From NCBI RefSeq assembly GCF_001704415.2, contig NC_030808.1:78646594-78710593 (forward strand): a DNA stretch of 64,000 bases, in the 5' to 3' direction. The notes beneath the pieces are model-generated. The model had not been told where the DNA came from and did not search any database. It was given only the letters and a program-made list of their open reading frames with translations. The position numbers were made by a program, and so were the translations under genes. This DNA is from Capra hircus. Its lineage: Eukaryota; Chordata; Mammalia; Artiodactyla; Bovidae. Below, in pieces: positions 43,607 to 54,715 of this stretch (within the stretch, counting starts at the first letter, position 1; each line of letters begins with the position of its first letter).

Positions 43607-44865
43607 ACTACTTGAAAGAAAAAAGAAGAAGAAACTTGTCCATCCGACTTGGCTTTTCAATTGCTGTATAAATTTACTCTCCCCACCCTGTCAGAATTAA
43701 AATCCTTCAATTAAAGCCCCTCGACATGTCATTTGTGCCTCTGGTTAGCGTACTTCATTTTGGCTGGCAATATAATTATGTTCAGTCATTCCCATGTCGG
43801 CCTCCCCTACTAAGCTATAAGGGCTTTCAGATAAAGACAACCTGTGTCAGACCTTTCCATACCCAGGCCTCTGCTAACCATTAGGTTATTTTGCTCACAT
43901 CAGAAAATCACATCCACTCTTGGCTTGGCCAATAAAGGAGGGGGCAGGATTTGAGGCCCTCTTGCCTCCTGCTCTGAAGCAGGACAGAATGCGAATGGCA
44001 GGATGAGCAGCTCCGCCTCCGCCCTTCCGCTTCTCACTTCCAACAGTCCATTAAAATACGTAACCCAAGGAAGGCACTCTGAACAGATAAATACACGCAA
44101 AAAGAAAATGATACATCTGAAATCATTTCTTACAATAAGACACTCCCAGATTCCAGCAAAAAGCTCAAGGCATTGGTATTTCAGTTTTTTCTCTACCTGT
44201 TATTTATTTTTGTGTTACTTACAACGACATGAAAAGTGTTTTTCTTACTAATTGGACTCAAAGATCTTGGGTGTACACACAAAATACAGTTAATTATTTT
44301 AACACATCTAGGAAATAGTAAGGAAAACAGAGTAGTTTTTTTTCTTAAGTCAGTTTACAACTCTAAACCAGATCATGATACACAAAAGCCCACCATTTAT
44401 AGAGTGAAAGGCAAGAAAATACCCTGAAAGGAGTTTTATCATCAACCTAGTTTTTAAGATGTTCTTGCTTATCTCAGTTTCCACAGCACTTGAGCTGAGC
44501 ACTGACCATTTTCTACCTTGTATGAGATGTGTCTGCCCAAGCCCACTCCCCTGTTCTCATCTTTCCCTAATTCTAACTCTTTGGGGAAACATACCTCCCA
44601 ACAAACAAGGCCAAGAAAAAAAAAAAAAAAAACTGTTTAATATCCCCATCACACCCTGTACCTTTGCTCTGTGGCACCTATCATAGCCATAATTATATAA
44701 TTATCTGAGAAACTATCAATGTGGTGGTTGTCACTCCTGGACCAAAAGTCCTATGTTGAGAGGGCTTGAATCGGGTATCTGCTGTTCTAGTACTTGGTCA
44801 TGGTGGCACTCAAGAACTAACTGTTGATTGACAAAGTGAATCCTGCCCGTCCAAAGAACTGAAAG
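43607..44865. other. intron, nothing assigned
   Basis: Includes a stretch at 43915-44060 with GGCCAATAAAGGAGGGGG and CTCCGCCTCCGCCCTTCCG, i.e. CCAAT- and GC-box-like words, but no further sign of a promoter. An A run is at 44617-44633. Confidence 0.45.
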
Positions 44866-45076
44866 AAAGTGAAAGTGTTAGTCACTTAGTGGTGTCCGAC
44901 TCTTTTACGACCCCATAGACTGAAGCCAGCCAGGCTCCTCTGTCCATGGGATTTCCCAGGAAAGAATACTGGAGTGGGTCACCATCCCTTTCTCCAGGGG
45001 ATCTTCCTGACCCAGGGATCGAACCCCAGTCTCCTGCATTGCAGGCGGATTCTTTACCGTCTAAGCCACAAGGGAA
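44866..45076 (-). mobile_element. Bov-tA SINE
   Basis: Reverse Bov-tA with a GAAAGAAAGTGAAAGTG tail, body to GGATCGAACCCCAGTCTCCTG and head CTAAGCCACAAGGGAA. Confidence 0.9.
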
Positions 45077-46039
45077 TTAGGTCTTTATAAACAAGGATTG
45101 TGTCAAACTCATTTTGGTACTGTTGTGTCTGATAGGTAGGAAATATCACATAATTCATATGTAGATGAAGGCATAAGTGAATGCCAGAGTGAGTCACTTA
45201 TGGGGATTGAAAAGGTGTGTGAATGGTAAAATAAGCACACTGCATGAATTAGGAGTTAAAGGCAACCCTCCAAGAAAGCTGGTCCCAGTAAAAGGTCTTG
45301 GAACAGCATCACACAAAGATAGAAAGGCAGCCTCTGAGATGGAAGACATCTGCCATCTACAATTTATGATGATTTCCTTGGGCTGTAAGAGTCAGTTTTC
45401 TCCCAATTTCAATGGGTGTGACTCTTTCTCAGATGCAACTGGGCTACAAATCTTGGGTTACATCCAAGCAGAATCCAAGATAATCAGGTCTTAAGAAAAA
45501 TAAAACAACAGCAAAGCAAAACCAGGTTGAAGCAGCTGTGAGACTCTGGTGGAAAGTCTTCCACCAGAACTCACTCTGGTAAAGGTAAGCAGCCATGAGA
45601 AAATCGGAGTGCACAAGCCGTGCGGGCTGCAACTTGTCTTGTCTCCCCTGTGGAGACTTGTCCAGAGTCACACCACAGCAACCTCAACTGGCTTTTGATG
45701 TGAAGAGGCCATCCCGTCAAACACACTTTGGGGAGAAGCCAATGGCAAGCCTCCCTAAGGGGTTCAAAGAATCTAAGTTTGGCCAGAAAACAAACGGTGC
45801 ACATACCAGGGGACACTACCATGCGCCAGACCCTGCTTTGGACACTGGATATATACTTTCCAGCACCAAAAACCTGCAATCAGGATGCTGAGAATCTAAC
45901 TGTGGAGTTAAAACCTAAACCACTACCAAAAACCTCAACAACTAAACGATAATCATGGAGCTGATTAGCTGAGGAGTCTGACAGCATGACATATTTGGGA
46001 TCTCTGGAAAGTCCTTCAAATTCATCTAGCTGTAGTCAT
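45077..46039. other. intron, nothing recognised
   Basis: Carries several overlapping ORFs of 74-105 codons on both strands (45177-45494 plus, 45571-45879 minus, 45595-45891 plus). I recognise no family and see no splice context for them, so they are not called. Confidence 0.4.
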
Positions 46040-46200
46040 TCTGGGGCACCGGAGCAGAGTTTGAATCCCAGCTCCACCACTCACTTGCTGTGCAGCCTTG
46101 GGAAAGTTACTTGAGCTCTCTGTGCTTACGTGTGTCCTCATTTGTAAAACAAAAATGATGATGGCCCTAAGTTTAAATGTGAGCTCTGATTACTGATCAG
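46040..46200 (+). mobile_element. MIR SINE
   Basis: GAGCAGAGTTTGAATCCCAG, CTCCACCACTCACTTGCTGTG, CCTTGGGAAAGTTACTTGAG and CCTCATTTGTAAAACAAAAA: a clear MIR. Confidence 0.85.
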
Positions 46201-46549
46201 TGACTGAATTGGCGAGGTTGCAAAAACAAACAAACAAAAAAAACTGCCAAGCAGAACAGAAGCACCCTTACATTCAATCAGAGTCCAAGCATTTCCTTTA
46301 CAAAGAATACATCTCAGGCTCAAGAAACAAAGAAACATGCCCACTACCATGGCTGAGTAAATCACCAGCCAATCCAGGTTAGCAGCCAGGCCTGGTGATT
46401 TATAATGCTGGGAGCTATTTACCAACACACAGGTCTATGGTCAGAACTGTGAACTAATAGATGTACAAGGTGTAAAATGGTACTGAACGCAAAATCATCA
46501 GCGTGGATGTGTCTGCATTATTATCATTTATTTGATTGCTATAAACAGG

Positions 46550-46760
46550 TTTACACTATTTATAGGGTGCTTTACAGTTTACAAGGCCTTTTCATATCCA
46601 TTATCTCTTTTGATCCACACAGTTCCAGGAATCATGATTCCCTGAGCCCTGATGAAAAGATGGGGTCAAATGAAGCTCAGAGAGGTTTTTTAGTCTCCGC
46701 AAGATCCCACAGCTAGTTAACAGAGAAGTGCAGCCCAGAACCCATATTTTCCACTATTGA
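46550..46760 (-). mobile_element. MIR SINE
   Basis: Reverse MIR: TCATATCCATTATCTCTTTTG, GAAAAGATGGGGTCAAATG, AAGCTCAGAGAGGTTTTTTAG and CCCACAGCTAGTTAACAGAG. Confidence 0.8.
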
Positions 46761-47043
46761 GTTTAACGCCCTTGCCTTCTTCATACGCCACAGTTATGGC
46801 AAACACCAGACTACAGACTCCACAGTAGCATTTTAATAGGGAAGCCCTTCTTAAGATTGCCAACCACCAAATCTTTCTACCTAAAGGATAAAACTCAAAG
46901 GCATGAGGATTTGATTTTGCTTTTGTTACAGTTGGGCAAAGCCTCATCTCCCTTGGATCAGAGGCTTCTTTCCTGTCTTTGACACGATATAGCCTTCTGG
47001 CTGAAGACAGAGGAGGTGGAGAAAGGAGGGGGTGCAACTGTGA

Positions 47044-47137
47044 GAAGTGGGGAGCAGGGAGGAGGAAAGAAAGAGCCACAAGATGATGTAGAAGCGGGGA
47101 GTGGGGAGGAGGCAAGGAAGAACCACAGGATGATGTA
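47044..47137 (+). repeat. 2 x 47-bp imperfect tandem duplication
   Basis: GAAGTGGGGAGCAGGG...GATGATGTA (47044-47090) is followed at once by GAAGCGGGGAGTGGGG...GATGATGTA (47091-47137); about eight positions differ. The surrounding 46761-47474 is otherwise unassigned, with (GAAA)n at 47370-47390. Confidence 0.9.
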
Positions 47138-47474
47138 TAACTAAGCTATAGCCCTCAAGCACTTGGTGATGAGCCAGTTCTTCTCCTTATGTTGCAAACC
47201 TTAAACACCACCTTGCTGGAGTGAATATCTCAGCCTGAAACAAGGAAGATTAAAATGCGCAGCAGAACCCTGTTTTTCACACATATCTCTTCCGTTGAAG
47301 TAATTTAATTTCTCAAGTAAGTAGTATCAAAGAACTAGCCTGAAGTGGGTGAAGTTCTTTTTATTAAAAAAAGAAAGAAAGAAAGGAAAAAGGAGACAAC
47401 GTAGGGACTATGGAGGGTCTTCTTACCTTGAGGGTAAAAGAGTTTCTAACTATGAGCCTTTATCCATAATTGAG

Positions 47475-47690
47475 GGTTTCCCACATGGCTCAGTGGTAAA
47501 AAATTTCACCTCCAGCGCACGAAACATGGGTTCAATCCTTGGGTTGGGAAGATCCTGTAGAGGAGGAAATGGCTACCTACTCCAATATCCTTGCCTGGGA
47601 AATTCCATGGACAGAGTGGCCTGGCTGGCTACAATCCATGGGGTCACATAGAACTGGACATGACTTAGGGACTAAACAACAACAACAATC
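47475..47690 (+). mobile_element. Bov-tA SINE
   Basis: Forward Bov-tA: GGTTTCCCACATGGCTCAGT, GGTTCAATCCTTGGGTTGGG, GGACAGAGTGGCCTGGCTGG, GACATGACTTAGGGAC and an (AAC)n tail. Confidence 0.9.
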
Positions 47691-47766
47691 TGTCATTGAT
47701 GTGTGTATAATACATATCTATCTACTATCTAATCAAGATGAGCAATTAACTCCTTTCTTTTTAACA

Positions 47767-47822
47767 GCTGTTGTTGTTCAGGTGCTGTGTCCAACCATTT
47801 GCAACCCCATGGACTGTAGCAG
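47767..47822 (-). mobile_element. Bov-tA tail fragment
   Basis: GCTGTTGTTGTTCAGGTGC, TGTCCAACCATTTGCAACCC and CATGGACTGTAGCA: a 55-bp reverse fragment lying just beyond a forward Bov-tA. Confidence 0.75.
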
Positions 47823-47869
47823 AGGGTACAATAAACAAAAAGGTACTAAACTTAATTCAGTAAGTGAGA

Positions 47870-48000
47870 GTTCTTGACTTTAGTTCCGGTTTTGTCGCTA
47901 ATTACTAAAGACACTTAGAAAGGTCACCGAAGCCTTCTGGAGCCTCTGTTTCCTCATCGGTCAAGTGCAGGCTTGGACAAGATCAACAAGGAGCCTTCCA
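47870..48000 (+). mobile_element. MIR SINE remnant
   Basis: GACTTTAGTTCCGGTTTTGTC, GAAAGGTCACCGAAGCC and CTCTGTTTCCTCATCGGTC follow MIR. Confidence 0.6.
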
Positions 48001-48723
48001 ACATTAAAAAAAAATTTTTTTAAGCTAATATCCTAAATAAGCAGGAAAAAAATGTCATGATGGTCAAGCCAACTATTTCAGAAAGTTAAAGAAAGTGTTG
48101 TTTCCCCCACAAGCCCTGGTTTTGAATGCAAGAAACATGTCAGTTTAAAAGCAGCCATATTCATGCATTTGATGGTGAGAAAGGCCCTCACCAAAAGCCA
48201 TAAAGTTTTGCTTAAAAACAAGCGATTTTCAGGAATAACTCTCCAAGTTAAAGCCCTAATTCACAAAATTGGGTTTGGCTGGTATAACACTGTCCTCTTT
48301 CTGCAATTATTAGTCTCTAAAAGGGTTTTTTTGTTGTTGGTTTTTTTTTTTTTCTTTTCCTCACAACATTTCATTTGAAAAGTGTTTGATCCTGAAATAA
48401 TCCTGTAATTTCTCCTATGGAGAAGGTAGGGCAAGTGGAGGTCTATAGTTTAGCCCAAATGACTTTATATTTCACACGAGATTATTACAAGACAACAGAT
48501 GTGAATCTTAAGAATTTTAACAATAAAATCATGCTATCCAAAGAATGTTCCATAAAACACTAGTCTGGAAAATCATCTACAAAATGGTTCCATGATAAAA
48601 TAAATTTGACAAAACTTGAATTTCACAAAACAGAAAGGAATGGTGTGGTTATTTTTTTATCTGTAGATGTTCTCAGAGTTAACCTTGCTACAGGTTCATG
48701 AAGAGTCTCCAAAATGGAGATTG
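48001..48723. other. AT-rich intron, nothing recognised
   Basis: Has an A9/T7 palindrome at about 48006-48022 and a T-rich run at 48326-48362; no gene or assigned repeat. Confidence 0.5.
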
Positions 48724-48734
48724 CTACTGATTCC

Positions 48735-48875
48735 TGGGACTGCCCTGATGGCCCAGTGGTGAAGATTCCACACTCCCATGCAAGGGGCCCAGGTTCCACC
48801 ATTGGTTGGGGAACTAGATCTCACATGCTACATAAGACCTGGCGCAGTTAAATAATTTATTTAATTTTTAAAAAG
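48735..48875 (+). mobile_element. CHR-type tRNA-Glu SINE
   Basis: GGGACTGCCCTGATGGCCCAG, GTTCCACCATTGGTTGGGG, ACTAGATCTCACATGCTACA with a TAATTTTTAAAAAG tail. TSD CTACTGATTCC (48724-48734) versus CAACTGATTCC (48876-48886). Confidence 0.88.
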
Positions 48876-48886
48876 CAACTGATTCC

Positions 48887-50045
48887 CACTTGATTTGAAC
48901 ATTTGGAGCTAGTATCCCACGGAGGACGTTTTAGGAAATGTTGCTAACAGGCTATGACAAGGATATAGCTTTATCCCTGACAGGATCCCTACCCCTGAAA
49001 GGTAAGGTCTACAATTCAATTAGGAACTTGTGTGTTTAACTCTGTCTACACCTGATTTGATAATCGATGTAACTATAACCAACTGAAAACTTTGACAAAG
49101 TGATTTCTACTTCTTGAGGCTTTCTTAAAAATGTAGGAGCCTCATCCTAGGAGGGCTGGGTTTTCCCTATGCTACCTATACATTCTGTGATGCTAGGCAA
49201 GACTAGGGGAACTTTTTACCCTCTTTCCATCTTTACTTCCTTTCTAATTATTCACAGATTTAACACAGAATCAATTTTCCTTAAGGCAGAGAAACAATGA
49301 GAAAATAATAGGCAGAGAGAGCTAACAAAGTAATTCAGAACTGATGCTTCCTCGTCTAAGAAAAAAAAAGCCCAGTGCACACGTCAGTTTTTATCTCAGG
49401 GCCTCAGTTTTCTCACATTCAGAATGAGTTAAGCGGATTTCACAGGCTCCATCTCATGGTTCTACGGTTTTTAGGGTCACTCATCATTATCTCAGAAGGT
49501 GATCCCAAGGATGCTCTGAGCTGAGCAGTGGAAGCAACCTAGGACCAAGTGCTCGCTGTGCTGGAATGGCACCCCACAGGAAGCACTGCTCAGATGTCTC
49601 TACTACTTGCATCTACATCCAGGATGTTGGCTAAAACACCAGTCTCATTATTTTGCAACCATGCCATGTTATGTTTGGCCAGCGCACATTATGGTGCCTC
49701 ATCAGGTCACTTGCTAAAAGTGACAGTAAGTTTAAAACCACTTTTACATGGCAGAGAACTGATGGAGAGCAGCCACAGTGTTGAAACACACTCACCAACC
49801 ACCAGAGAGCTGCTGGCAGCATCCCGACGTATAATGACTTTCTTCTACAGGAAAGGCATTTAACTACCCACATCTATTGCCCAGCATATAATGTATTCCA
49901 GGAAATACTCTTTTCTAACCCCCACCCAGATTTATTTTTAAGGGCAAAGGATCGAGCGGTTTTAATACTGGCTCCTACCAAAAAAAGAAGAATCAAGGAG
50001 AAAAAAAGGGACACTTGACACATATGTGTATATATAACTATAGCT
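48887..50045. other. intron, mostly unassigned
   Basis: A weak MIR-like stretch (TTATCTCAGGGCCTCAGTTTT and TCACATTCAGAATGAG) is at about 49385-49475. The ORFs at 49549-49863 and 49631-49873 oppose each other and show no domain. Confidence 0.45.
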
Positions 50046-50300
50046 GTTGTTGTTGCTGTTGTTGTTCAGTCACTAATTCAGGTCCAACTCTTTGCAACCT
50101 CACTGACTGCAGCACGCCAGGCTCCTCTGTCCTCTACTATCTCCTGGAGTTTGCTCAATTTCATGTCCGCTGAGTCAGTGATACTATCTAACCATCTCAT
50201 CCTCTGCCGCCCGCTTCTCCTTTTGCCTTCACTCTTTCCCAGCATCAGGGTCTTTTCCAGTGAGTTGGCTCTTCACATCAGGTAGCCAAAGTATTGGAGC
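50046..50300 (-). mobile_element. BovB LINE 3' fragment
   Basis: (TTG)n tail side, then GTTCAGTCACTAATTCAGG, CCAGGCTCCTCTGTCC, GATACTATCTAACCATCTC and CAGGTAGCCAAAGTATTGGAG. Older and more diverged than the other BovB tails. Confidence 0.8.
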
Positions 50301-50457
50301 TTTCGAAATACATGCAAAAGCATCTATATCTCCCCTAAATGTGATCTAAGAAAAGATAAAGAACAATCAATTGTCTTGATTATAATACCTCTATAAACAT
50401 CCAAGATTTTCTGTGTTTGTCTCTCCCATTTTTCCTCTCTCATACCCTCTTTAAAAG

Positions 50458-50499
50458 ACATTGCACCAGGGTGCTAAGACATTGCGCCAGGGTGCTGGT
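50458..50499 (+). repeat. 2 x 21-bp tandem duplication
   Basis: GACATTGCACCAGGGTGCTAA is followed by GACATTGCGCCAGGGTGCTGG, with three differences. Confidence 0.88.
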
Positions 50500-50639
50500 T
50501 CCTTCATCCATTTTTTATACAGGACCTCGGATTATGAAAGCCTCATTCACATACTCTGGCTTTCAAACTGAGGTCCCACCTGCAATAACAGCTGTCCAAA
50601 GGACCTGGATAGTGGCAAATGTGGAAAAACTAAGTGTAG

Positions 50640-51020
50640 TTCACACCCTTTACTTAGCCTGGGAAGTCTTTACCCCTTTTTGGTCAGGTCAAATTCTACC
50701 CAGCCTTCAGGTCCCAGATCAAACCCCTCCTCTTCCAGAAAGACTTGCGACATTTGCATTCAATCCAAACCAAAGTTAGTGTCTCTCTCCTCTAAGGACC
50801 ACAGATTCCTTAACTAGACTTCTGAATATTTAGGGATACTATTCAAATACCTTAACTCTGGAGTTAAGATTGGAATTATCTCTAGTCTATCTCCAATAAG
50901 AGTCATCTGCATTAACTTTCATCAATCCCAATCTCCCCTTCAAAATACCCCTTAAGGGCAGAGACTGGGTCTTGCTGAACTCATCAAACTGAAAGATTAT
51001 CAATAAAATCTATCTAAAGA
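50640..51020 (+). mobile_element. L2 LINE 3' remnant
   Basis: CAGGTCCCAGATCAAACCCC, TCCTCTTCCAGAAAGACTTG, CCTTAAGGGCAGAGACTGGG, TCTTGCTGAACTCATCAAAC and TCAATAAAATC follow the L2 3' end. Confidence 0.65.
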
Positions 51021-51189
51021 AAGAATTAAGACAAGAATAAAATAATTATCTCACAGGAAAGATCCTATGAAAGACAAAGCAGCGAGGATGGAGGAAGTAT
51101 CCCAGGCTAGAAGTGAAGCAAGTCCTTGTGGATGTGAACTAACAACGACCTTCACACACAGGACAGTATACTGCCTTACACAAATGCAG

Positions 51190-51385
51190 GCAGCCAACAC
51201 TAGCTGAGCACCGGCTATGAGTCAGGTAGAGCCGTAAACATTTTCCAGGTATTAATGCCCATAATCTTCAAAGCAACCTTGGAGGTGGGTACTACCTTTT
51301 ACCTCCATTCAGTAAGGGCATGAGGCAAAGGCACAGCAAAGAGCGAACACCACTTGCCCAAGCAAATAGATGAGCTAGCTTCACG
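51190..51385 (-). mobile_element. MIR SINE remnant
   Basis: Reverse MIR: GAGCACCGGCTATGAGTCAGG, GTATTAATGCCCATAATCTTC, TTGGAGGTGGGTACTACC, TAAGGGCATGAGGCAAAGGC and CACCACTTGCCCAAGC. The following 51386-52041 is unassigned. Confidence 0.7.
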
Positions 51386-52041
51386 CTCCAGCAAAGAGAC
51401 TCCTGCTAACGTGCTTGGCCACCATGCTTTCCTGCTTCTGCAGAAGACTGAGCACATCCTGCAAAAGGGAAGAGGGAGGTGGTACTTTCTAGAACTCAGT
51501 CAAAAGAGGGACTTTTGCAAAAGGACTCAAGAAACAACAGCATACCACTACAGGAAACTTTAGGGATCAACAGCACATTCTAGATGTCACACTCACAGAA
51601 AGGTGACACTCTTGGGGTTTGAAAGGAGAAAACTAAAGCCACTTTAAAGCTGTAGCTCTAATTTACCTGACTTCCTCAAACTGGAACTTACACATTCTTT
51701 GCTAAGAGCAGTGAGGCTGAACTTTTTCCTTGCACTGTTATTTTATGAGTGAAAGAAATGGGGCTGTTACCTTGACTGACAATGTTAGAGATGCATTGTG
51801 ATAACCTAGCCAGTATTCTCCTTCCAGAAAAGGCAAAAGGCCCTTTACTTTTAGCAAATGACTGGATGTGAGAAATCCAACTTAAATGATGAAGGAGAGC
51901 ATCTTATGGCCAATCTAAATGATACTTAATTCTCAGATGAGGAATTCTCTAGTAAACAACCTCTTGACTCTGTACAAAACATTTTTAATTTCACACCCTG
52001 CTAATCACACAGCTGTTAAATTTCCCTTCCCATCAGTTGTA

Positions 52042-52095
52042 AAATAATAATAATAATAATAATGAAATAGATAATAATTGTAATAATAATTTAAG
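52042..52095 (+). repeat. (AAT)n microsatellite
   Basis: AATAATAATAATAATAATAATG followed by interrupted units (GATAATAATTGTAATAATAA). Confidence 0.88.
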
Positions 52096-52505
52096 AAACA
52101 GTTGGGCCTCAAACAAAATTTGAACCCTAATAAATTTTCTCATCTGGAATTAATAATGTAGTGGATGGTGAAATTGCCTGGATTCAGTTGATATAAACTT
52201 ATATTACATGATTATACGTATCAAAATGTAAGGTTCTGAACATCACAACCTTCTAACATGCAGAACACAGAATGTAAAGTCAATCTACACTGTATTCCTA
52301 GACAGACCCAGCACCTGATGTTTCATTCCAACATATTTTAACAACATCTTTCCCTTCACTGTGGCCTTATCTTCTCTCAGCCACAACAAGCACTACACAT
52401 CTTTAAGTACCACCTAGACTTGGTGTTTCGGGCTTGGAGATCCAGAGCCTGGAGAGGAGAGAGAAATCAGTGTCTTCATACTACAAAAGGGTCAATCTAA
52501 TCAAT

Positions 52506-52909
52506 CAGTTCAGTTCAGTTCAGTTCAGTTGCTCAGTCCGACTCTTTGCGACCCCATGAATTGCAGCACACCAGGCCTCCCTGTCCATCACCAACTCCCA
52601 GAGTTCACTCAGACTCATAACCGTCAAGTCAGTGATGCCATCCAGCCATCTCATCCTCTGTCGTCCCCTTCTCCTCCTGCCCCCAATCCCTCCCAGCATC
52701 AGAGTCTTTTCCAATGAGTTAACTCTTCGCATGAGGTGGCCAAAGTACTGGAGTTTCAGCTTTAGCATCATTCCTTCCAAAGAAATCCCAGGGTTGATCT
52801 CCTTCAGAATGGACTGGTTGGATCTCCTTGCAGTCCAAGGGACTCTCAAGAGTCATCTCCAACACCACACTTCAAAAGCATCAATTCTTCGGCGCTCAGC
52901 CTTCTTCAC
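52506..52909 (-). mobile_element. BovB LINE 3' fragment with exact TSD
   Basis: Four TTCAG tail repeats, then the reverse complement of the end of BovB ORF2 (frame 52520-52849 encodes [19 protein letters not shown] and [19 protein letters not shown]). The 12-bp TSD AATCTAATCAAT is exact at 52494-52505 and 52910-52921. The copy is 404 bp and little diverged. Confidence 0.96.
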
Positions 52910-52921
52910 AATCTAATCAAT

Positions 52922-53329
52922 ACAGGGACATTTTTTTAAGGCTATTGTTACTGCTGCAAACCAAAACAAGAGTGAAGATGGAAGGGGGTATTACAATAGT
53001 AGGAGATCAAAGCAAAGAGGTTACCCAAAGGAGTGTGATGATATGGTAGCAAGTGAGCTGACTTTGCAGGCGCTAGAGGTCAACGACAGGCAAAAAAAAT
53101 GCCAGCAGGAACCGGCAAAAAGGAATATCCTATGAAGAAAGAGGGGACAAACATACTAAAGGAAACAAAATAAGCACAGTCAAATGGACCAGAATACCAG
53201 TGGTGGATCTTCAGAACGGAAGACTTGTTTCTGTGCATCAATACGTTTCCCATAACCTTGGCTATAAAATACTATGGGAAAAGCCTAAGTACTAACATAT
53301 TGTCTCTCTCTCTGGCTTGCTCCAATCTA
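52922..53329. other. intron, nothing recognised
   Basis: No assigned repeat or gene. Confidence 0.5.
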
Positions 53330-53620
53330 AAGTCAGTTTGCTTAAATCCTTTCAGTTCTGCAAGGCGTGCTTAAAATCCACCTCCTTCAGGAGCCCCTCC
53401 CTCACTCACGCCCACTGAAACCCTGCTCTGGGTTCCCACAGCATGCCACCTGTCCCTCCCCTTTGCCACTTAGTTTGCTTTGTCCAACAGCTAGTTATGC
53501 ATGTGTCTGGGTCTCCCACTGGACTGGAAACTCCATGAAAAAAGTAAGTACACATCTAACCATATTTTTATTCTTCAGTGCCTGATTTAGGCTTTGTACT
53601 GTAGACACTTAAGGAATACA
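53330..53620 (+). mobile_element. L2 LINE 3' end
   Basis: CCACCTCCTTCAGGAGCCCC, CTCCCACTGGACTGGAAACTC, CATGAAAAAAGTAAGTACAC, TTCTTCAGTGCCTGATTTAG and GTAGACACTTAAGGAATAC follow L2 to its end. Confidence 0.7.
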
Positions 53621-54154
53621 TATGCTATCTTAAGAAAACCTAGAAGAGGACACTTCTTGTTTTAGGTATTTTTGCTATAGAAAACAGAAATGTAAGGATT
53701 TATAAACGTGCTCACTAGCAATCACCCTACAAACCCCTGTCAATGACAACCACTATGAATACTTCATCTCTTCTCAAGTTTACAATGAGAAGTGCAGAAA
53801 ATGAACACAGTTTTCATAATCACTATCATGGCCTACCTGAAGAAAAAGTTCAATATAAATACACATTGCTTTTCCTGACCTGAGCACAAGCTTATAATTG
53901 TCAGTGTGAGAATCATTTCCAGGAACTGAAAAGAGCTTTTCTGAAATCTCAGCATCACTTAAGCCCCACCCTCTACTCCACATCTCATTAAAAACCAATA
54001 GCATTTCCTTCATGCCTCATCATTAATGATAAAGTGAATGAATCAACTTCACAAAACAAACAAAACACCAACAATAATTTACTGTGAACACTGTTGCATT
54101 TTTACTGCATTTTAAATATCCAGACTCTCAACTGATGTTTTCCATGAGTTTCTG
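53621..54154. other. intron, nothing recognised
   Basis: AT-rich; the 77-codon minus-strand ORF at 53780-54013 has no domain. Confidence 0.5.
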
Positions 54155-54275
54155 CAGCAGGAAGAAATGGAATAATTATTTTAGAGATGAGAAAACTCAA
54201 CTCTACAAGATGCAATTTGACCCTAAACACACAGCGTATAAGAAGCAATAAGAAGATGTGAATTCAGGATTTGAG
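54155..54275 (-). mobile_element. MIR SINE remnant
   Basis: Reverse MIR: TTAGAGATGAGAAAACTCAAC, CTAAACACACAGCGTATAAG and GATGTGAATTCAGGATTTG. A GA-rich run at 54440-54476 follows. Confidence 0.5.
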
Positions 54276-54549
54276 AGTCTCCATCAGAATTTGTGTTCAT
54301 TTATACAATTTATACAATTGTCTTTCTTATCTAAAGTGTTTAAACAGACAGAAGAAATTGATAATGTAGCCCCAGAGACTTACATAAATGAGAAGTTACC
54401 TAATTCAGATAGGGCCTCTGATGGGTTCCCTTAGAATATGAGAGAAGGAAAGAAAAAGAGAAAGGAAGAAAGAAACCACTTTGGGTGAAGACAATCAGTT
54501 AAATTTCCTGGAAAACAAGGGTCTTGAACTATACTTTAAAGGCACATTA

Positions 54550-54715
54550 ATCAAAGCGAGCCCACAAACTGACAGTTTCAGAATCATCTCGGAGCTTATT
54601 AGAAATACAAATTCTCCCACACTGTGTTCTCAAACCTCCTGTAGTATAACCTCTGAGGGCGAGATGCTCCAGGTGATTCCAAAGAGTGACAAATTTCAAA
54701 AGTGATGCTTGAACG
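54550..54715 (+). mobile_element. MER5/MER20-like hAT-Charlie remnant
   Basis: CAGAATCATCTCGGAGCTTA, TTAGAAATACAAATTCTCCC, CTCCAGGTGATTCCAAAG and AAAAGTGATGCTTGAACG follow the MER5A/MER20 layout. Confidence 0.65.

Noticed and set aside
45177..45891. Overlapping ORFs of 98-105 codons, considered as a processed pseudogene.
   Set aside because: I could not match them to any family, and no poly(A) tail or TSD bounds the segment.
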